From Desulfoluna sp. (GTDB lineage: Bacteria > Desulfobacterota > Desulfobacteria > Desulfobacterales > Desulfolunaceae), in NCBI RefSeq assembly GCF_030145185.1, contig NZ_JAQYWB010000044.1:1-51209 (forward strand): 51,209 nucleotides of DNA, given 5' to 3'. A program made the translations under genes and the position numbers. Position 1 is the first letter of the stretch. Each line of letters opens with the position of its first letter. Under the pieces are notes generated by a model. That model was not told where the DNA came from, did no database searches, and was given only the letters and a program-made list of their open reading frames with translations. Shown in pieces: positions 25,922 through 33,899 of the stretch.

Positions 25922-27688
25922 ATGAAATTTTTTCAGGAACTGATAACCGGCGAAAGGCATCGCAAGATCCTGGGGCTTATCCGGAACAACTGGATGAAGC
26001 TGGGGGTTGCCATGGTCTGTATGACCTTGATCTCGGGATCCACTGCGTCCCTGGCTTTTTTGATCAAGAACATTCTGGACGATATCTTTATTGCCCAAAA
26101 TGGTGAGATGCTCAAGCTGGTCACCTTTGTCGTGCTGGGGGTTTCCCTCGTCCGTGGGGTGGCTATCCTTGGCAAAGAGTACCTCATGAACAACGTGGGG
26201 CAGGGAATTATCACGACCCTTCGTAATGAACTCTATGGAAGCATCCAGGATCTCTCTCTCTCCTTTTTTCAGAAGGAACGGACCGGGGTTCTCATGAGTC
26301 GCATTACCAACGACGTGACCCTTATCCAGTCCATGGTCTCCACCTCGGTGACGGCGGCCATCGAGCATATGTTCACCATTATCGGACTCACCGGGGTGCT
26401 CATCTATCGCGACTGGCAACTGGCGCTGGTGGCGCTGGTGGTGGTCCCGGTGGCCTTTTATCCCATCGTGAAGCTGGGGCGCAGGGTGCGCAAGGTGAGC
26501 ACGGGCACCCAGGAGTCGGTAGGGGAGCTCAACACCTTTCTCCATGAGACCTTTGCCGGGGCCAAGATCATTAAGGCCTTTGGCCGGGAAGAGTACGAGA
26601 AACAGCGATTTTATAAAAGATCCTGGGATCTGTTCGGTTTTGAAATGAAGAAGGTCAAGGCCAAGGCCCTCTCCTCTCCGGTGACGGACGTCTGTGGTGG
26701 CCTCGGCATTGCCGCCGTGGTCTGGTATGGCGGTCATGGCGTGATCAATGGGACCTCCACCACGGGGACCTTTCTCTCTTTTCTTACAGCGGTCATGCTC
26801 CTGTATGAACCCTTGAAAAAGCTCAGCAAACTGAACAACACCGTTCAAGAAGGGCTGGCGGCGTTGGATCGTGTCTTTGAGATCATCGAAATGGAGCCGG
26901 AAATAAAGGATTGTGACGGGGCTGTGGCATTCACTCCGGGTTCTCATCGGGTTGCCTTCGAGAATGTGACCTTTTCCTACGGGGAAGAGCCCGTCCTGAA
27001 AGGCATCGATCTCGTCGCTGAACCTGGCGAGGTGATTGCCCTGGTGGGGATGAGCGGTGGCGGGAAGTCCACATTCATTAACCTGATTCCCCGATTCTAT
27101 GAAGTGACCTCAGGCCGGATCGCCATTGATGGGATCGATATCCGCAAGGCCACCACAGAGTCTCTGCGTTCTCGCATCGCCATGGTCACCCAGGACGCCA
27201 TCCTGTTTAACGAGTCCATCCGGGACAATATCGCCTATGGCAACAGTGACGCCACCTGGGAGGACATCGTGGCAGCGTCTAAGGCTGCCTATGCCTACAA
27301 GTTTATCATGGGCCTCCCGGAAGGATTTGACACACGCATCGGGGAATTGGGCAGTCGGCTCTCCGGTGGAGAGAAACAGCGCCTCTGCATTGCCCGGGCT
27401 CTTTTGAAGGATGCGCCTATCCTGCTGCTTGATGAGGCCACCAGCGCTTTGGATACCGAAGCGGAAAAGGTGGTGCAGGATGCCCTGGAAAATCTGATGA
27501 AGGGGCGGACCACCTTTGTGATCGCCCACCGTCTCTCCACCATTCAGCATGCGGATCGTATTCTGGTGATGTCTAAAGGGGAGATCGTGGAGGAGGGCAG
27601 GCACGAGGCCCTCCTTGCAAAGGACGGGGAGTACGCGAGGCTTCATTCCATGCAGTTTGCACGAAGGCGTACAGGCGAAAAAATGTAA
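25922..27688 (+). CDS. msbA: lipid A export ABC transporter MsbA
   Basis: MsbA flips core-lipid A across the inner membrane. The product is 588 residues, the normal half-transporter size. Six transmembrane helices occupy about residues 20-310. The nucleotide-binding domain has Walker A GMSGGGKST near 375, the signature LSGGEKQRLCIARA, Walker B ILLLDEATSALD and the H-loop IAHRLST. The RBS is weak. It follows lpxI by 171 bp and ends the envelope cluster at a bidirectional terminator. Its position beside lpxI supports the lipid A substrate over a generic multidrug role. Confidence 0.94.
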   Translation: MKFFQELITGERHRKILGLIRNNWMKLGVAMVCMTLISGSTASLAFLIKNILDDIFIAQNGEMLKLVTFVVLGVSLVRGVAILGKEYLMNNVGQGIITTLRNELYGSIQDLSLSFFQKERTGVLMSRITNDVTLIQSMVSTSVTAAIEHMFTIIGLTGVLIYRDWQLALVALVVVPVAFYPIVKLGRRVRKVSTGTQESVGELNTFLHETFAGAKIIKAFGREEYEKQRFYKRSWDLFGFEMKKVKAKALSSPVTDVCGGLGIAAVVWYGGHGVINGTSTTGTFLSFLTAVMLLYEPLKKLSKLNNTVQEGLAALDRVFEIIEMEPEIKDCDGAVAFTPGSHRVAFENVTFSYGEEPVLKGIDLVAEPGEVIALVGMSGGGKSTFINLIPRFYEVTSGRIAIDGIDIRKATTESLRSRIAMVTQDAILFNESIRDNIAYGNSDATWEDIVAASKAAYAYKFIMGLPEGFDTRIGELGSRLSGGEKQRLCIARALLKDAPILLLDEATSALDTEAEKVVQDALENLMKGRTTFVIAHRLSTIQHADRILVMSKGEIVEEGRHEALLAKDGEYARLHSMQFARRRTGEKM

Positions 27689-27805
27689 GGGTCGGTGCAG
27701 GAAACGTTTTTGTGCCTGGTTCTTCGTTTGAGGCGTCGTTGCGTTCCATTAATGATAAAAAAGTAACGATTCGGTTTATGACGCCGCAGGCATGTGACGG
27801 CAAAT

Positions 27806-27841
27806 AAAAAAGGCGACCCTTTTCGGGGTCGCCTTTTTTTG
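27806..27841. terminator. bidirectional Rho-independent terminator
   Basis: GGCGACCC and GGGTCGCC pair, with an A run before and TTTTTTT after. It terminates msbA on the plus strand and ihfA on the minus strand. Confidence 0.88.
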
Positions 27842-27862
27842 TATGGGGATCAGCGGTAAGGA

Positions 27863-28147
27863 CTAATCGTCACCGTTGATTTTGTCGCGGAGTTTACCGG
27901 AACACTTGAAGGTTACCACTTTGCGGTCCCTTAAGATCATTTCGTCGCCGGTGGCAGGATTGCGCCCTTTTCTCTCACCCTTGGTTTTGATGCAGAATTT
28001 ACCGAAACGGGAAATCAAAACATCCTCGCCCACAGCCAGGGTGTCTTTCATAATAACCAGCAGGTTCTCAATGATATCTACGGACCGCTGCTTGGAAAAT
28101 CCCATTTCGCTTACGCGCATCACAATGTCGTTCTTTGTAAGTGTCAT
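27863..28147 (-). CDS. ihfA: integration host factor alpha-like DNA-bending protein
   Basis: A 94-residue HU/IHF family protein that binds and sharply bends DNA. It begins MTLTKNDIVMRVSEMGFSK. The beta-arm tip has GRNPATGDE with the intercalating Pro, preceded by the family motif ISRFGKF. The N-terminal sequence is closer to IHF alpha than to HU, but the exact paralogue is uncertain. It is convergent with msbA across a shared terminator. The next gene on the same strand lies 91 bp upstream. Confidence 0.9.
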   Translation of the reverse strand: MTLTKNDIVMRVSEMGFSKQRSVDIIENLLVIMKDTLAVGEDVLISRFGKFCIKTKGERKGRNPATGDEMILRDRKVVTFKCSGKLRDKINGDD

Positions 28148-28238
28148 ACCAACATACTCCTGAAATTTGTGCTACTTTGAATGCCCGGTGAGGTGGGCAC
28201 TGGCAATACATTATGGTGATTTGAGGCATAGATTTCCC

Positions 28239-28616
28239 TTAATCAGGGTAAGTTCCGTGCCTGAAAATATAGTTAAAATAATAGTCGTCGTACCCCTCGT
28301 CGCTGGATGCGAGCTCTCGATCCTTTGCCTTGGCACCCATAGAGTTCTTCCACAAGTCACGGGCATATTCGAAAAGTACGGTTTTCAAAAGCTCAGGGTT
28401 GGGGGTGATTTCACAGTTGTTTCCAACGAATTCTCTGGTTCCATTGATAAGGATCCGAGTATTCCTTGCAAATTCAGTGTCATCGATCTCTCCGGACTCA
28501 TGCATGGCATGGAAATCGGAGATCACTTTTTTGGCTGTCCCTTCAATGGCATCAATACAATTCATGGCTTTGCTGGCAATGTCCCTGTCTTGTGTGAATG
28601 TTTCGGACAAAAACAA
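28239..28616 (-). CDS. hypothetical protein
   Basis: I do not recognise this 125-residue protein. It is predicted cytoplasmic and largely helical: residues 10-60 are amphipathic, and the acidic, Tyr-rich C-terminus contains DEGYDDYYFNYIF. It starts at TTG with AAGGA six bases upstream. A TTGACA box at 28665-28670 (minus strand), with TATCTA 17 bp away or TATATC 15 bp away, gives a credible promoter. The RBS and promoter together support a real gene. It lies upstream of ihfA on the same strand. Confidence 0.6.
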   Translation of the reverse strand: MFLSETFTQDRDIASKAMNCIDAIEGTAKKVISDFHAMHESGEIDDTEFARNTRILINGTREFVGNNCEITPNPELLKTVLFEYARDLWKNSMGAKAKDRELASSDEGYDDYYFNYIFRHGTYPD

Positions 28617-28641
28617 GATATGTCCTTACACAAAGTTTTTT

Positions 28642-28670
28642 TAGATATACGGATACGTTACCCTTGTCAA
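28642..28670 (-). promoter_or_regulatory. candidate sigma-70 promoter
   Basis: A consensus TTGACA occupies 28665-28670 on the minus strand. The best -10 choices are TATCTA (17-bp spacing) or TATATC (15-bp spacing). It reads into the TTG-started hypothetical gene. Confidence 0.45.
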
Positions 28671-29317
28671 GCCTTGAGTGCAAAAGATCGCCTTATCGTA
28701 AAAAAAGAGAAGCCTCCACGCCAGGCCGTTTTCCGAGCCCGGTGGCGTATTGACCGGTATCTGGAGAGCGGAGGCGGTGATATCTCGTTATATTACGAGG
28801 TGCTGGTGTGGCTGCTTTGCGCCGTCTTTTGTGCAGGCAAGAGCGACCGCATCGAATACGGCCGGTGAACCTTATTGTAAATGGTTGACCGGAGCAACCC
28901 TTGTGAAACATTTTATCACCGGAAAGAAACAAAATCGGTTCAGAAAATGATTGCCTGCGAAAACGACCCCACCCTGAAATGAGGTGGATCCAATTTCCTC
29001 ATACCCACGAGTGGTTATATCGATTGAGGCTTATCTGTCAAGGGGTTTGTCCTGCATAGAGGAGCTTTGGGGTGGTCTGGAAGAAAAAAACGGGATGAAG
29101 CGAAGGGCAGGAGAGGCAACACGGGGGGAGGTGTGGCGGTAAAGGCATCGGTTCCGCGTTCTTAATTGTTTTATTCCATTCTTTGGTAATTGATTTCCGA
29201 CTATAAAATTTATATGCTTTGGGGTTTGAAGTATTACGCGGACAAGGCCTCTGCGGATCCGGATCCGATGTCCGGCGGAGCCCTTCATAAAACATAACAA
29301 AATGGCATGGAGAGACT
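28671..29317. other. long intergenic region with an imperfect palindrome
   Basis: No gene is supported on either strand; the open frames here have no RBS and unconvincing composition. CCGGT-g-AACC (28862-28871) pairs with GGTT-g-ACCGG (28883-28892). The promoter of the phosphatase-ttcA operon should lie toward the right end, but no clear boxes are visible. Confidence 0.4.
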
Positions 29318-30028
29318 ATGGGTGAAGAGGTTCTTGGACAGGCAACCGCTAAGGTGGTTCAGCGGCTTCAGGAGGAAGGGGTCACGAATCTGGTGCTGCT
29401 GATGCGCCATTCGGCACGTCATTACAGCGGTGATCCCCGGCTGGAGCCTTTTATGGGCTTGACGGATACGGGGAAACAGGCCTCCATCGCTTTCGGGCGG
29501 AGTCTTGGGGCTGATTTACCCGTGACGCCCTGTTCCAGTTATATCGGACGGTGCATTGAAACCGCTTATCTTCTGCAGCGGGGCAGCGGATGTTCTGAGG
29601 AGAGGCTCAATTCCCTGGAAGAGGCTCTCTCTCCGTTTTATGTCAAAGATTTTCAGCGTACCCTCGAACTGGCTCTGAAATATGAGTTGTCGGGCTTTAT
29701 CAGGCGGTGGCTCGACGGGGACTTTCCAGAAGAGGTGATCGCCCCTGCCTCTGAGGCCGCGTCCGTCATGCTGCGTTTTGCTCAAGGGCATTTGGACGGT
29801 GACTCCCCGGGACTTACCGTTGCTGTGACCCACGATTGGAATCTTTTTGCCATCAAAGAGCTTGCGTTGAAATTACCCCATGAAACCTGGGGCAAGGTGG
29901 CGTACCTTGAAGGGGTGTTACTTTTTCGCAAAGGGGGGCGCCTCATGGCGGTCAACCATCAGCGAGAGCCCGTTGCTGTGGACTCCGCCCTCTTGACGTC
30001 CAGGGAGGCGGCTGCGGTTCATGGATGA
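29318..30028 (+). CDS. histidine phosphatase superfamily protein
   Basis: A 236-residue cytoplasmic protein of the branch-1 histidine phosphatase (phosphoglycerate-mutase-like) fold. The catalytic RHG-type motif is LLMRHSARH near residue 30. CSSYIGRCIETAY follows, and the second His is in AVTHDWN near residue 169. The substrate is unknown. GGAGAG precedes the ATG. The 3' end overlaps ttcA by 8 bp, so the two are co-translated. Confidence 0.85.
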   Translation: MGEEVLGQATAKVVQRLQEEGVTNLVLLMRHSARHYSGDPRLEPFMGLTDTGKQASIAFGRSLGADLPVTPCSSYIGRCIETAYLLQRGSGCSEERLNSLEEALSPFYVKDFQRTLELALKYELSGFIRRWLDGDFPEEVIAPASEAASVMLRFAQGHLDGDSPGLTVAVTHDWNLFAIKELALKLPHETWGKVAYLEGVLLFRKGGRLMAVNHQREPVAVDSALLTSREAAAVHG

Positions 30029-30815
30029 GTCGAAAACGCGGAAGCAGCGTGATAAACTCAAGCGTCACCTCACCTGGCGTGTGGGCAAAGCCGTGCGGGC
30101 GTACCGCATGGTGGGGGAGGGGGACCGCGTGATGCTCTGCTTCTCCGGGGGCAAGGATTCCCTGACCCTGGTCGATCTGATGATCGCCTGGCAGCGGCAG
30201 GCTAAAGAGAACTTCGAGTTGGAAGTGGTGTTCCTTGACCATGGTTTCCCCGGATTCCCGGAGGACCTTCTGGCCCGGCACATGGCCACGGTGGACCTTC
30301 CTTTTACCGTGATTCGTCAGAATGTCTGGGCCACCCTTCAGGAGAAGTGCCCGGATGGGAAGAAAATGTGTACCCTCTGCGCGCGATTGCGGCGGGGAGC
30401 GCTTTATGCCCATGCGGCCGAGAATGGGTTTTCTCACATAGCCCTGGGCCATCACATGGACGATATGGTGGAAACCCTGTTCCTCAATCTCTTTTATGGG
30501 GGGATGATGAAGGGGATGCCACCGAAACTGACCACCCGCAAAGGCGACCTGACGGTGATTCGGCCCATGGCCTTTGTGACAGAAGGGGATGTTTTGCGAT
30601 ATCTTCGTCTGACCGGATACGAAACGGCACCGAAAGACCTCTGCGGCGCCGGGGAGAATGAAAAACGACGGGAGGTCAAGGAGATGCTGGCGGACTGGCG
30701 AAAGAACCATCCCGGTCGCGTGGAGAAGATTTTCCACGGGATGGGTCATGTGGTCCCTTCCCATCTCTCCGACACCTCACTTTTTGATTTTCATAAAGGA
30801 GCCGACGGCCCATGA
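30021..30815 (+). CDS. ttcA: tRNA 2-thiocytidine biosynthesis protein TtcA
   Basis: TtcA thiolates C32 of certain tRNAs using ATP and a [4Fe-4S] cluster. The product is 264 residues. It has the PP-loop SGGKDS near residue 43, the CxxC pair in MCTLCARLRRG, GHHMDDMVETLFLN, and a later Cys in DLCGAGENEKR matching the third cluster ligand. The three Cys and the PP-loop distinguish it from TilS. Its stop overlaps the start of the next gene by four bases. Confidence 0.92.
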   Translation: MDESKTRKQRDKLKRHLTWRVGKAVRAYRMVGEGDRVMLCFSGGKDSLTLVDLMIAWQRQAKENFELEVVFLDHGFPGFPEDLLARHMATVDLPFTVIRQNVWATLQEKCPDGKKMCTLCARLRRGALYAHAAENGFSHIALGHHMDDMVETLFLNLFYGGMMKGMPPKLTTRKGDLTVIRPMAFVTEGDVLRYLRLTGYETAPKDLCGAGENEKRREVKEMLADWRKNHPGRVEKIFHGMGHVVPSHLSDTSLFDFHKGADGP

Positions 30816-31318
30816 TGTCCACCCACTCACCTGCATCTGTCAGATCTTTCCCCATGGCCCCACCCGTGGACATCCCCTTTCCTGTTGAGGCCAGAGACTG
30901 TCCCAAAAAGCGAGGCGATCGATCCGGAAAGGCGCGGTCGCCAGAGATGCAGAAAGGAACGGCCACCGATGCCGTGGATCACAGCGGGAGCGGTTCGCGT
31001 CTCGTGTGCGCCACCTGCGGCTTTCCCATCGCCCGGGAGACCGATCGAATGGAGGTGGGCGGGTCCCACACCCACGGTTTTGCCAACCCCCATGGCCTCT
31101 ACTTCGAGATCGGATGCTTTGCCTCCGCCCCCGGGTGCGTCGTCTCCCAGGACTCTTCGGCGGAGTTCTCCTGGTTCGCCGGGTACCGCTGGCGCCTCGC
31201 CGCCTGCCGAGGCTGTGACGCCCATATGGGCTGGCGCTTTGAGTCCAAGACCGGCTCTTTTTCCGGGCTGATCCTTGCCGCCCTGATTCGCCAGGAGGAG
31301 GGCGGGGCAAAAGACTGA
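30812..31318 (+). CDS. cereblon-like CULT domain protein
   Basis: A 168-residue protein whose residues 62-160 form a CULT domain, the thalidomide-binding fold of cereblon. Zn ligands are Cys66/Cys69 (CATC) and Cys132/Cys135 (CRGC). The three cage tryptophans are Trp121, Trp127 and Trp141, within SWFAGYRW and HMGWRF. HTHGFANPHGLYFEIGCF is also typical. The spacing matches what I recall of the bacterial Magnetospirillum homologue. The first 60 residues are Pro/Arg/Lys-rich and look disordered; a later start is possible. The ATG overlaps the ttcA stop, with AAAGGAG 11 bases upstream. The bacterial role is not established. Confidence 0.85.
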   Translation: MMSTHSPASVRSFPMAPPVDIPFPVEARDCPKKRGDRSGKARSPEMQKGTATDAVDHSGSGSRLVCATCGFPIARETDRMEVGGSHTHGFANPHGLYFEIGCFASAPGCVVSQDSSAEFSWFAGYRWRLAACRGCDAHMGWRFESKTGSFSGLILAALIRQEEGGAKD

Positions 31319-31381
31319 GCGTGCTCGGCAACGGCTGAACCATTGTGAGATAAGGTATTGTTTTAATTCATAGAAGGCCCG

Positions 31382-31813
31382 ATGGTGGTGCAGATCAGAA
31401 AGATCATGAAGGCAGAGACGGCCGTGGTGTGTGAGCGGCCTCTTTTTATGGGCAAGGTGGCAGCGGGGTTTCCATCGCCGGCCGACGATTACGTGGAAGG
31501 GACCCTGGATCTGAACACCTATCTCATCAAGCACCCTGCGGCCACGTTCTTTGTCCGGGTGGCGGGGGATTCCATGATCGGAGCGGGCATTCACCCGGAT
31601 GATCTGCTTATTGTGGATCGCTCCCTGGAGCCCAGGGACCGCAAAGTGGTCATCGCCGTGGTGGGGGGCGACCTCACCGTCAAGCGGTTCCGGCGGCGGG
31701 GCGATCGGGTCTTTCTGGAAGCGGAAAACGAGGCGTATGCCCCCATGGAGATGACGGATGAAATGGGGTTTCAGGTCTGGGGTGTGGTGACCAGCGTGGT
31801 GCATTTGTTATAG
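31382..31813 (+). CDS. umuD: UmuD-like SOS mutagenesis protein (LexA-fold S24 peptidase)
   Basis: UmuD self-cleaves during the SOS response to form UmuD', which partners UmuC in DNA polymerase V. The product is 143 residues. The cleavage site is Ala28-Gly29 in KVAAGFPSP, the nucleophile is Ser64 in AGDSMIG and the general base is Lys101 in LTVKRF, each four residues beyond the E. coli position. No LexA box can be identified upstream. umuC lies more than 2 kb downstream on the same strand rather than adjacent. Confidence 0.92.
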   Translation: MVVQIRKIMKAETAVVCERPLFMGKVAAGFPSPADDYVEGTLDLNTYLIKHPAATFFVRVAGDSMIGAGIHPDDLLIVDRSLEPRDRKVVIAVVGGDLTVKRFRRRGDRVFLEAENEAYAPMEMTDEMGFQVWGVVTSVVHLL

Positions 31814-32326
31814 GAAACGTTCTTTGTGCTTGGTTCTTCGTTCTTCGTTCGAGGAGTGGTTTCATCTTATAAAAAATATTGGTAACTCTCCAGCTTCTGT
31901 GAAATCAAAAGAGGCTCTGGTGAAAAGGCGTGAGACATGGGATCGCAAGCCTATCCTTATGTGGCGCGTTGTCAATGGTGTGGGGGATGATAGGTGTGCT
32001 TGCGCACCGTTTAACGTCCGAAAAGCATCTAACGCCGCATTCTGTGATAAGTGTTGAGACGGGGCCGGTGGTTTGCGTGACGTTGAACGGTGCGGGAGCC
32101 GCACCCTACGGGCTGAAATGTTTTTGCGAAACTTTTGTCAAAATGAGACCAGGCAGAGACAGGATGACGTCCTCACACTCCCTGCGAATGCGGATGCGTT
32201 TCCGCCCAAGGTTACGCCCCCCGAATCGCATTCGCATACCCGCTTTCAAGGTGGCTCACCTTGCCGCCGGAGGCGAGGTTTTTTTGCAGTTTATTTTTTT
32301 AAAGAAACACAACTGGAGGCAGTTTT
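31814..32326. other. repeat-rich gap after umuD
   Basis: Directly after umuD is a GTTCTTCGTTC-rich segment (31818-31855), found inverted before umuC and once near 27.70 kb. CTTATGTG..TGTGCTTGCGCACC at about 31958-32010 recurs at 33122-33181. GGTGCGG/CCGCACC (32089-32105) is a perfect hairpin. REP copy 2 ends the gap. No gene is supported. Confidence 0.5.
32228..32285 (+). repeat. REP-like palindromic element, copy 2
   Basis: Same order as copy 1: GCATTCGC, CCCGCTTT, palindrome CAAGGTGGCTCACCTTG, GCCGCCGGAGGC, then a T run. It lies 42 bp upstream of the HAD phosphatase start. Confidence 0.75.
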
Positions 32327-32965
32327 TTGATACCGCGTATTGTTTTTTGTGATTTTGACGGCACCATTACGGAACGGGACGGCTTTGTGAGCGTGTGCCG
32401 TACCTTTGCCCCAGAGGCCGTGGAGACCTATCTCCCCGGCGTGATGGACGGCAGCCTCTCGCTTCGGGAAGGGCTCACGAAGATTCTGGAGACCATCCCC
32501 ACCGATCAGTACCCGACCATGCTGGATCACTGTGAAACCGTCCCCATCCGGCCCGGCCTGGAAGCGCTCATCGACTGGCTGGCAGAAAGGGAGGTGCCCT
32601 TTGTGGTGATCTCCGGTGGGCTCAAAGGGCTGGTGCTGCGGAAGCTGGGGCCGCTGGCCGAAAAGGTGGCTGCGGTCTACGCCCCAGACGTGGCGCTCGA
32701 CGGTCCTTTTTTGAAAGTGACTTCCGATTATCCGGGTGAGAAAGAGCTCCTGGCCAAGGCCGATGTGATGGCCGCGTATACGTATAAGGAGGCGGTGGCC
32801 ATCGGAGACGGCATCACTGATTATAACATGGCCACCGTGGCCACCCGCGTCTTTGCCCGACGGCAGCTGGCCGAGTACATGGATGCCCAGAGCCTTCCCT
32901 TTTATGCCTGGACCGATTTCCATGCCATCCGGCAGACCCTGGAGAGGGTTTGGGATAAAAGCTGA
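32327..32965 (+). CDS. HAD-IB family phosphatase (MtnX/SerB-like)
   Basis: A 212-residue cytoplasmic HAD phosphatase. Motif I is FCDFDGTIT with nucleophile Asp9 and acid Asp11, motif II is VVISGG, motif III Lys is in PGEKELL, and motif IV is AIGDGITDYNM. Length and motifs fit the MtnX/SerB-like group; the substrate is unknown. It starts at TTG with GGAGGC seven bases upstream. It sits alone between umuD and umuC, bracketed by REP copies 2 and 3, so it may have come in with the inserted segment. Confidence 0.85.
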   Translation: MIPRIVFCDFDGTITERDGFVSVCRTFAPEAVETYLPGVMDGSLSLREGLTKILETIPTDQYPTMLDHCETVPIRPGLEALIDWLAEREVPFVVISGGLKGLVLRKLGPLAEKVAAVYAPDVALDGPFLKVTSDYPGEKELLAKADVMAAYTYKEAVAIGDGITDYNMATVATRVFARRQLAEYMDAQSLPFYAWTDFHAIRQTLERVWDKS

Positions 32966-32972
32966 AAAGCAT

Positions 32973-33020
32973 GCCTCCGGCGGCAAGGTGGTGCCACCTT
33001 GAAAGCAGGTTTGCGAATGC
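32973..33020 (-). repeat. REP-like palindromic element, copy 3
   Basis: Inverted copy: GCCTCCGGCGGC, palindrome CAAGGTGGTGCCACCTTG, AAAGC, then GCGAATGC. With copy 2 it flanks the HAD phosphatase gene in inverted orientation. Confidence 0.75.
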
Positions 33021-33186
33021 GCTTCGGGTGACGCATCATTGCCAGCACCCGGGGTTTCCGGTTTGCTTTCAGAGGTTGATTTTAAGGAGGCCAGGGGATG
33101 ATCCCCTGGACCCCAGGGCACCCTTATGTGATGGGTTGCCGGCGATGTGGGGGGATAAGAGGTAGGGTGTGCTTGCGCACCATGGC

Positions 33187-33378
33187 TCAACCGCAACGGC
33201 CAGGAAAACTCATGAACGGATACCCCTCAAGCAGCATAGAAATGGCAAAAGGCGTTGGTTTTCCAGGTAAATGGTGCGTACGCACACCCCTGACGGCATC
33301 CGCGATTGCGACGTCAATTGATTCTTTATGTACGTCAAGACCGACATACGATAAAATGGCTTCCATACCTGCCTCCAT
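33187..33378 (-). pseudogene. IS110 family transposase, N-terminal remnant
   Basis: The frame begins MEAGMEAILSYVGLDVHKES and continues IDVAIADAVRG, the RuvC-like DEDD start of IS110-family transposases including the first catalytic Asp. Homology fades after about 35 residues and the frame stops. A full transposase is roughly 300-400 residues, so this is a truncated relic. No Tnp_20 C-terminal domain is found. In IS110-group elements the DNA before the gene encodes the bridge RNA, so 33379-33620 may hold a relic of that end. Confidence 0.75.
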
Positions 33379-33899
33379 GATTTTGGCTCTGTGCGTTATT
33401 TTATTAATATAATGCATAATCCACGTTTTTCATGGAGTGCAGGTTCTTACTTGGCAATCATTATGTCTACGTGGTGTCACGTGGTGGGTTGTTTTCGTTA
33501 ATCTGGCCGTCTGAAGTAGATTGGGCTGAATAGTTACCTGCTTTGTTCATCGCTTGTCGCGCCGTAGTCCATCGACGTTGGTCGAATGGTGACGCATAGA
33601 CATGGTCGTAGGCGGACGTGTCACGGCGTAGCCGAAGGCGAAGACGGATTCCTCGGGCCAAATCATATCCGCATTTGGACCGACGTAAATCAGAAATATG
33701 TATTTAAGACCTGTTTGTTAAACTTTTCGAAAGTTTAGCCCCCGGCAGGGCCGCCGGAGGCACAAGCTGAATCGTCACCTGTTTTTTTCATAACAGATGG
33801 AGCGCAGCGACTCCTTGAACCAAGAACCAGGAACGAAGAACCAAGAACGCTCTTTCTTTTAGGCTTTTTCTTTTACGCTTTTTTTTTGGGATTTTCCCC
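33379..33899. other. gap before umuC with repeat fragments
   Basis: No intact gene. On the minus strand 33555-33618 closely matches 39603-39663 (plus). GCCCCCGGC/GCCGGAGGC (33738-33761) is a hairpin sharing its 3' arm with the REP family. The segment at 33813-33855 is the inverted counterpart of the GTTCTTCGTTC-rich sequence after umuD. The umuC promoter and RBS are not obvious. Confidence 0.5.
33555..33618 (-). repeat. 65-bp dispersed repeat, copy 1
   Basis: Read on the minus strand it contains GACCAACGTCGATGGACTAC followed by GGCGCGACAAG. It matches 39603-39663 at about 55 of 65 positions. It lies upstream of the IS110 remnant. Confidence 0.6.

Noticed and set aside
28167-28868. 233-codon plus-strand frame opposite the hypothetical gene
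   Set aside because: It lies antisense to a frame with a good RBS and promoter, lacks its own RBS and has atypical composition.
32291-33196. 301-codon minus-strand frame opposite the HAD phosphatase
   Set aside because: It is the antisense shadow of a gene with all HAD motifs; its length results from GC-rich codons.
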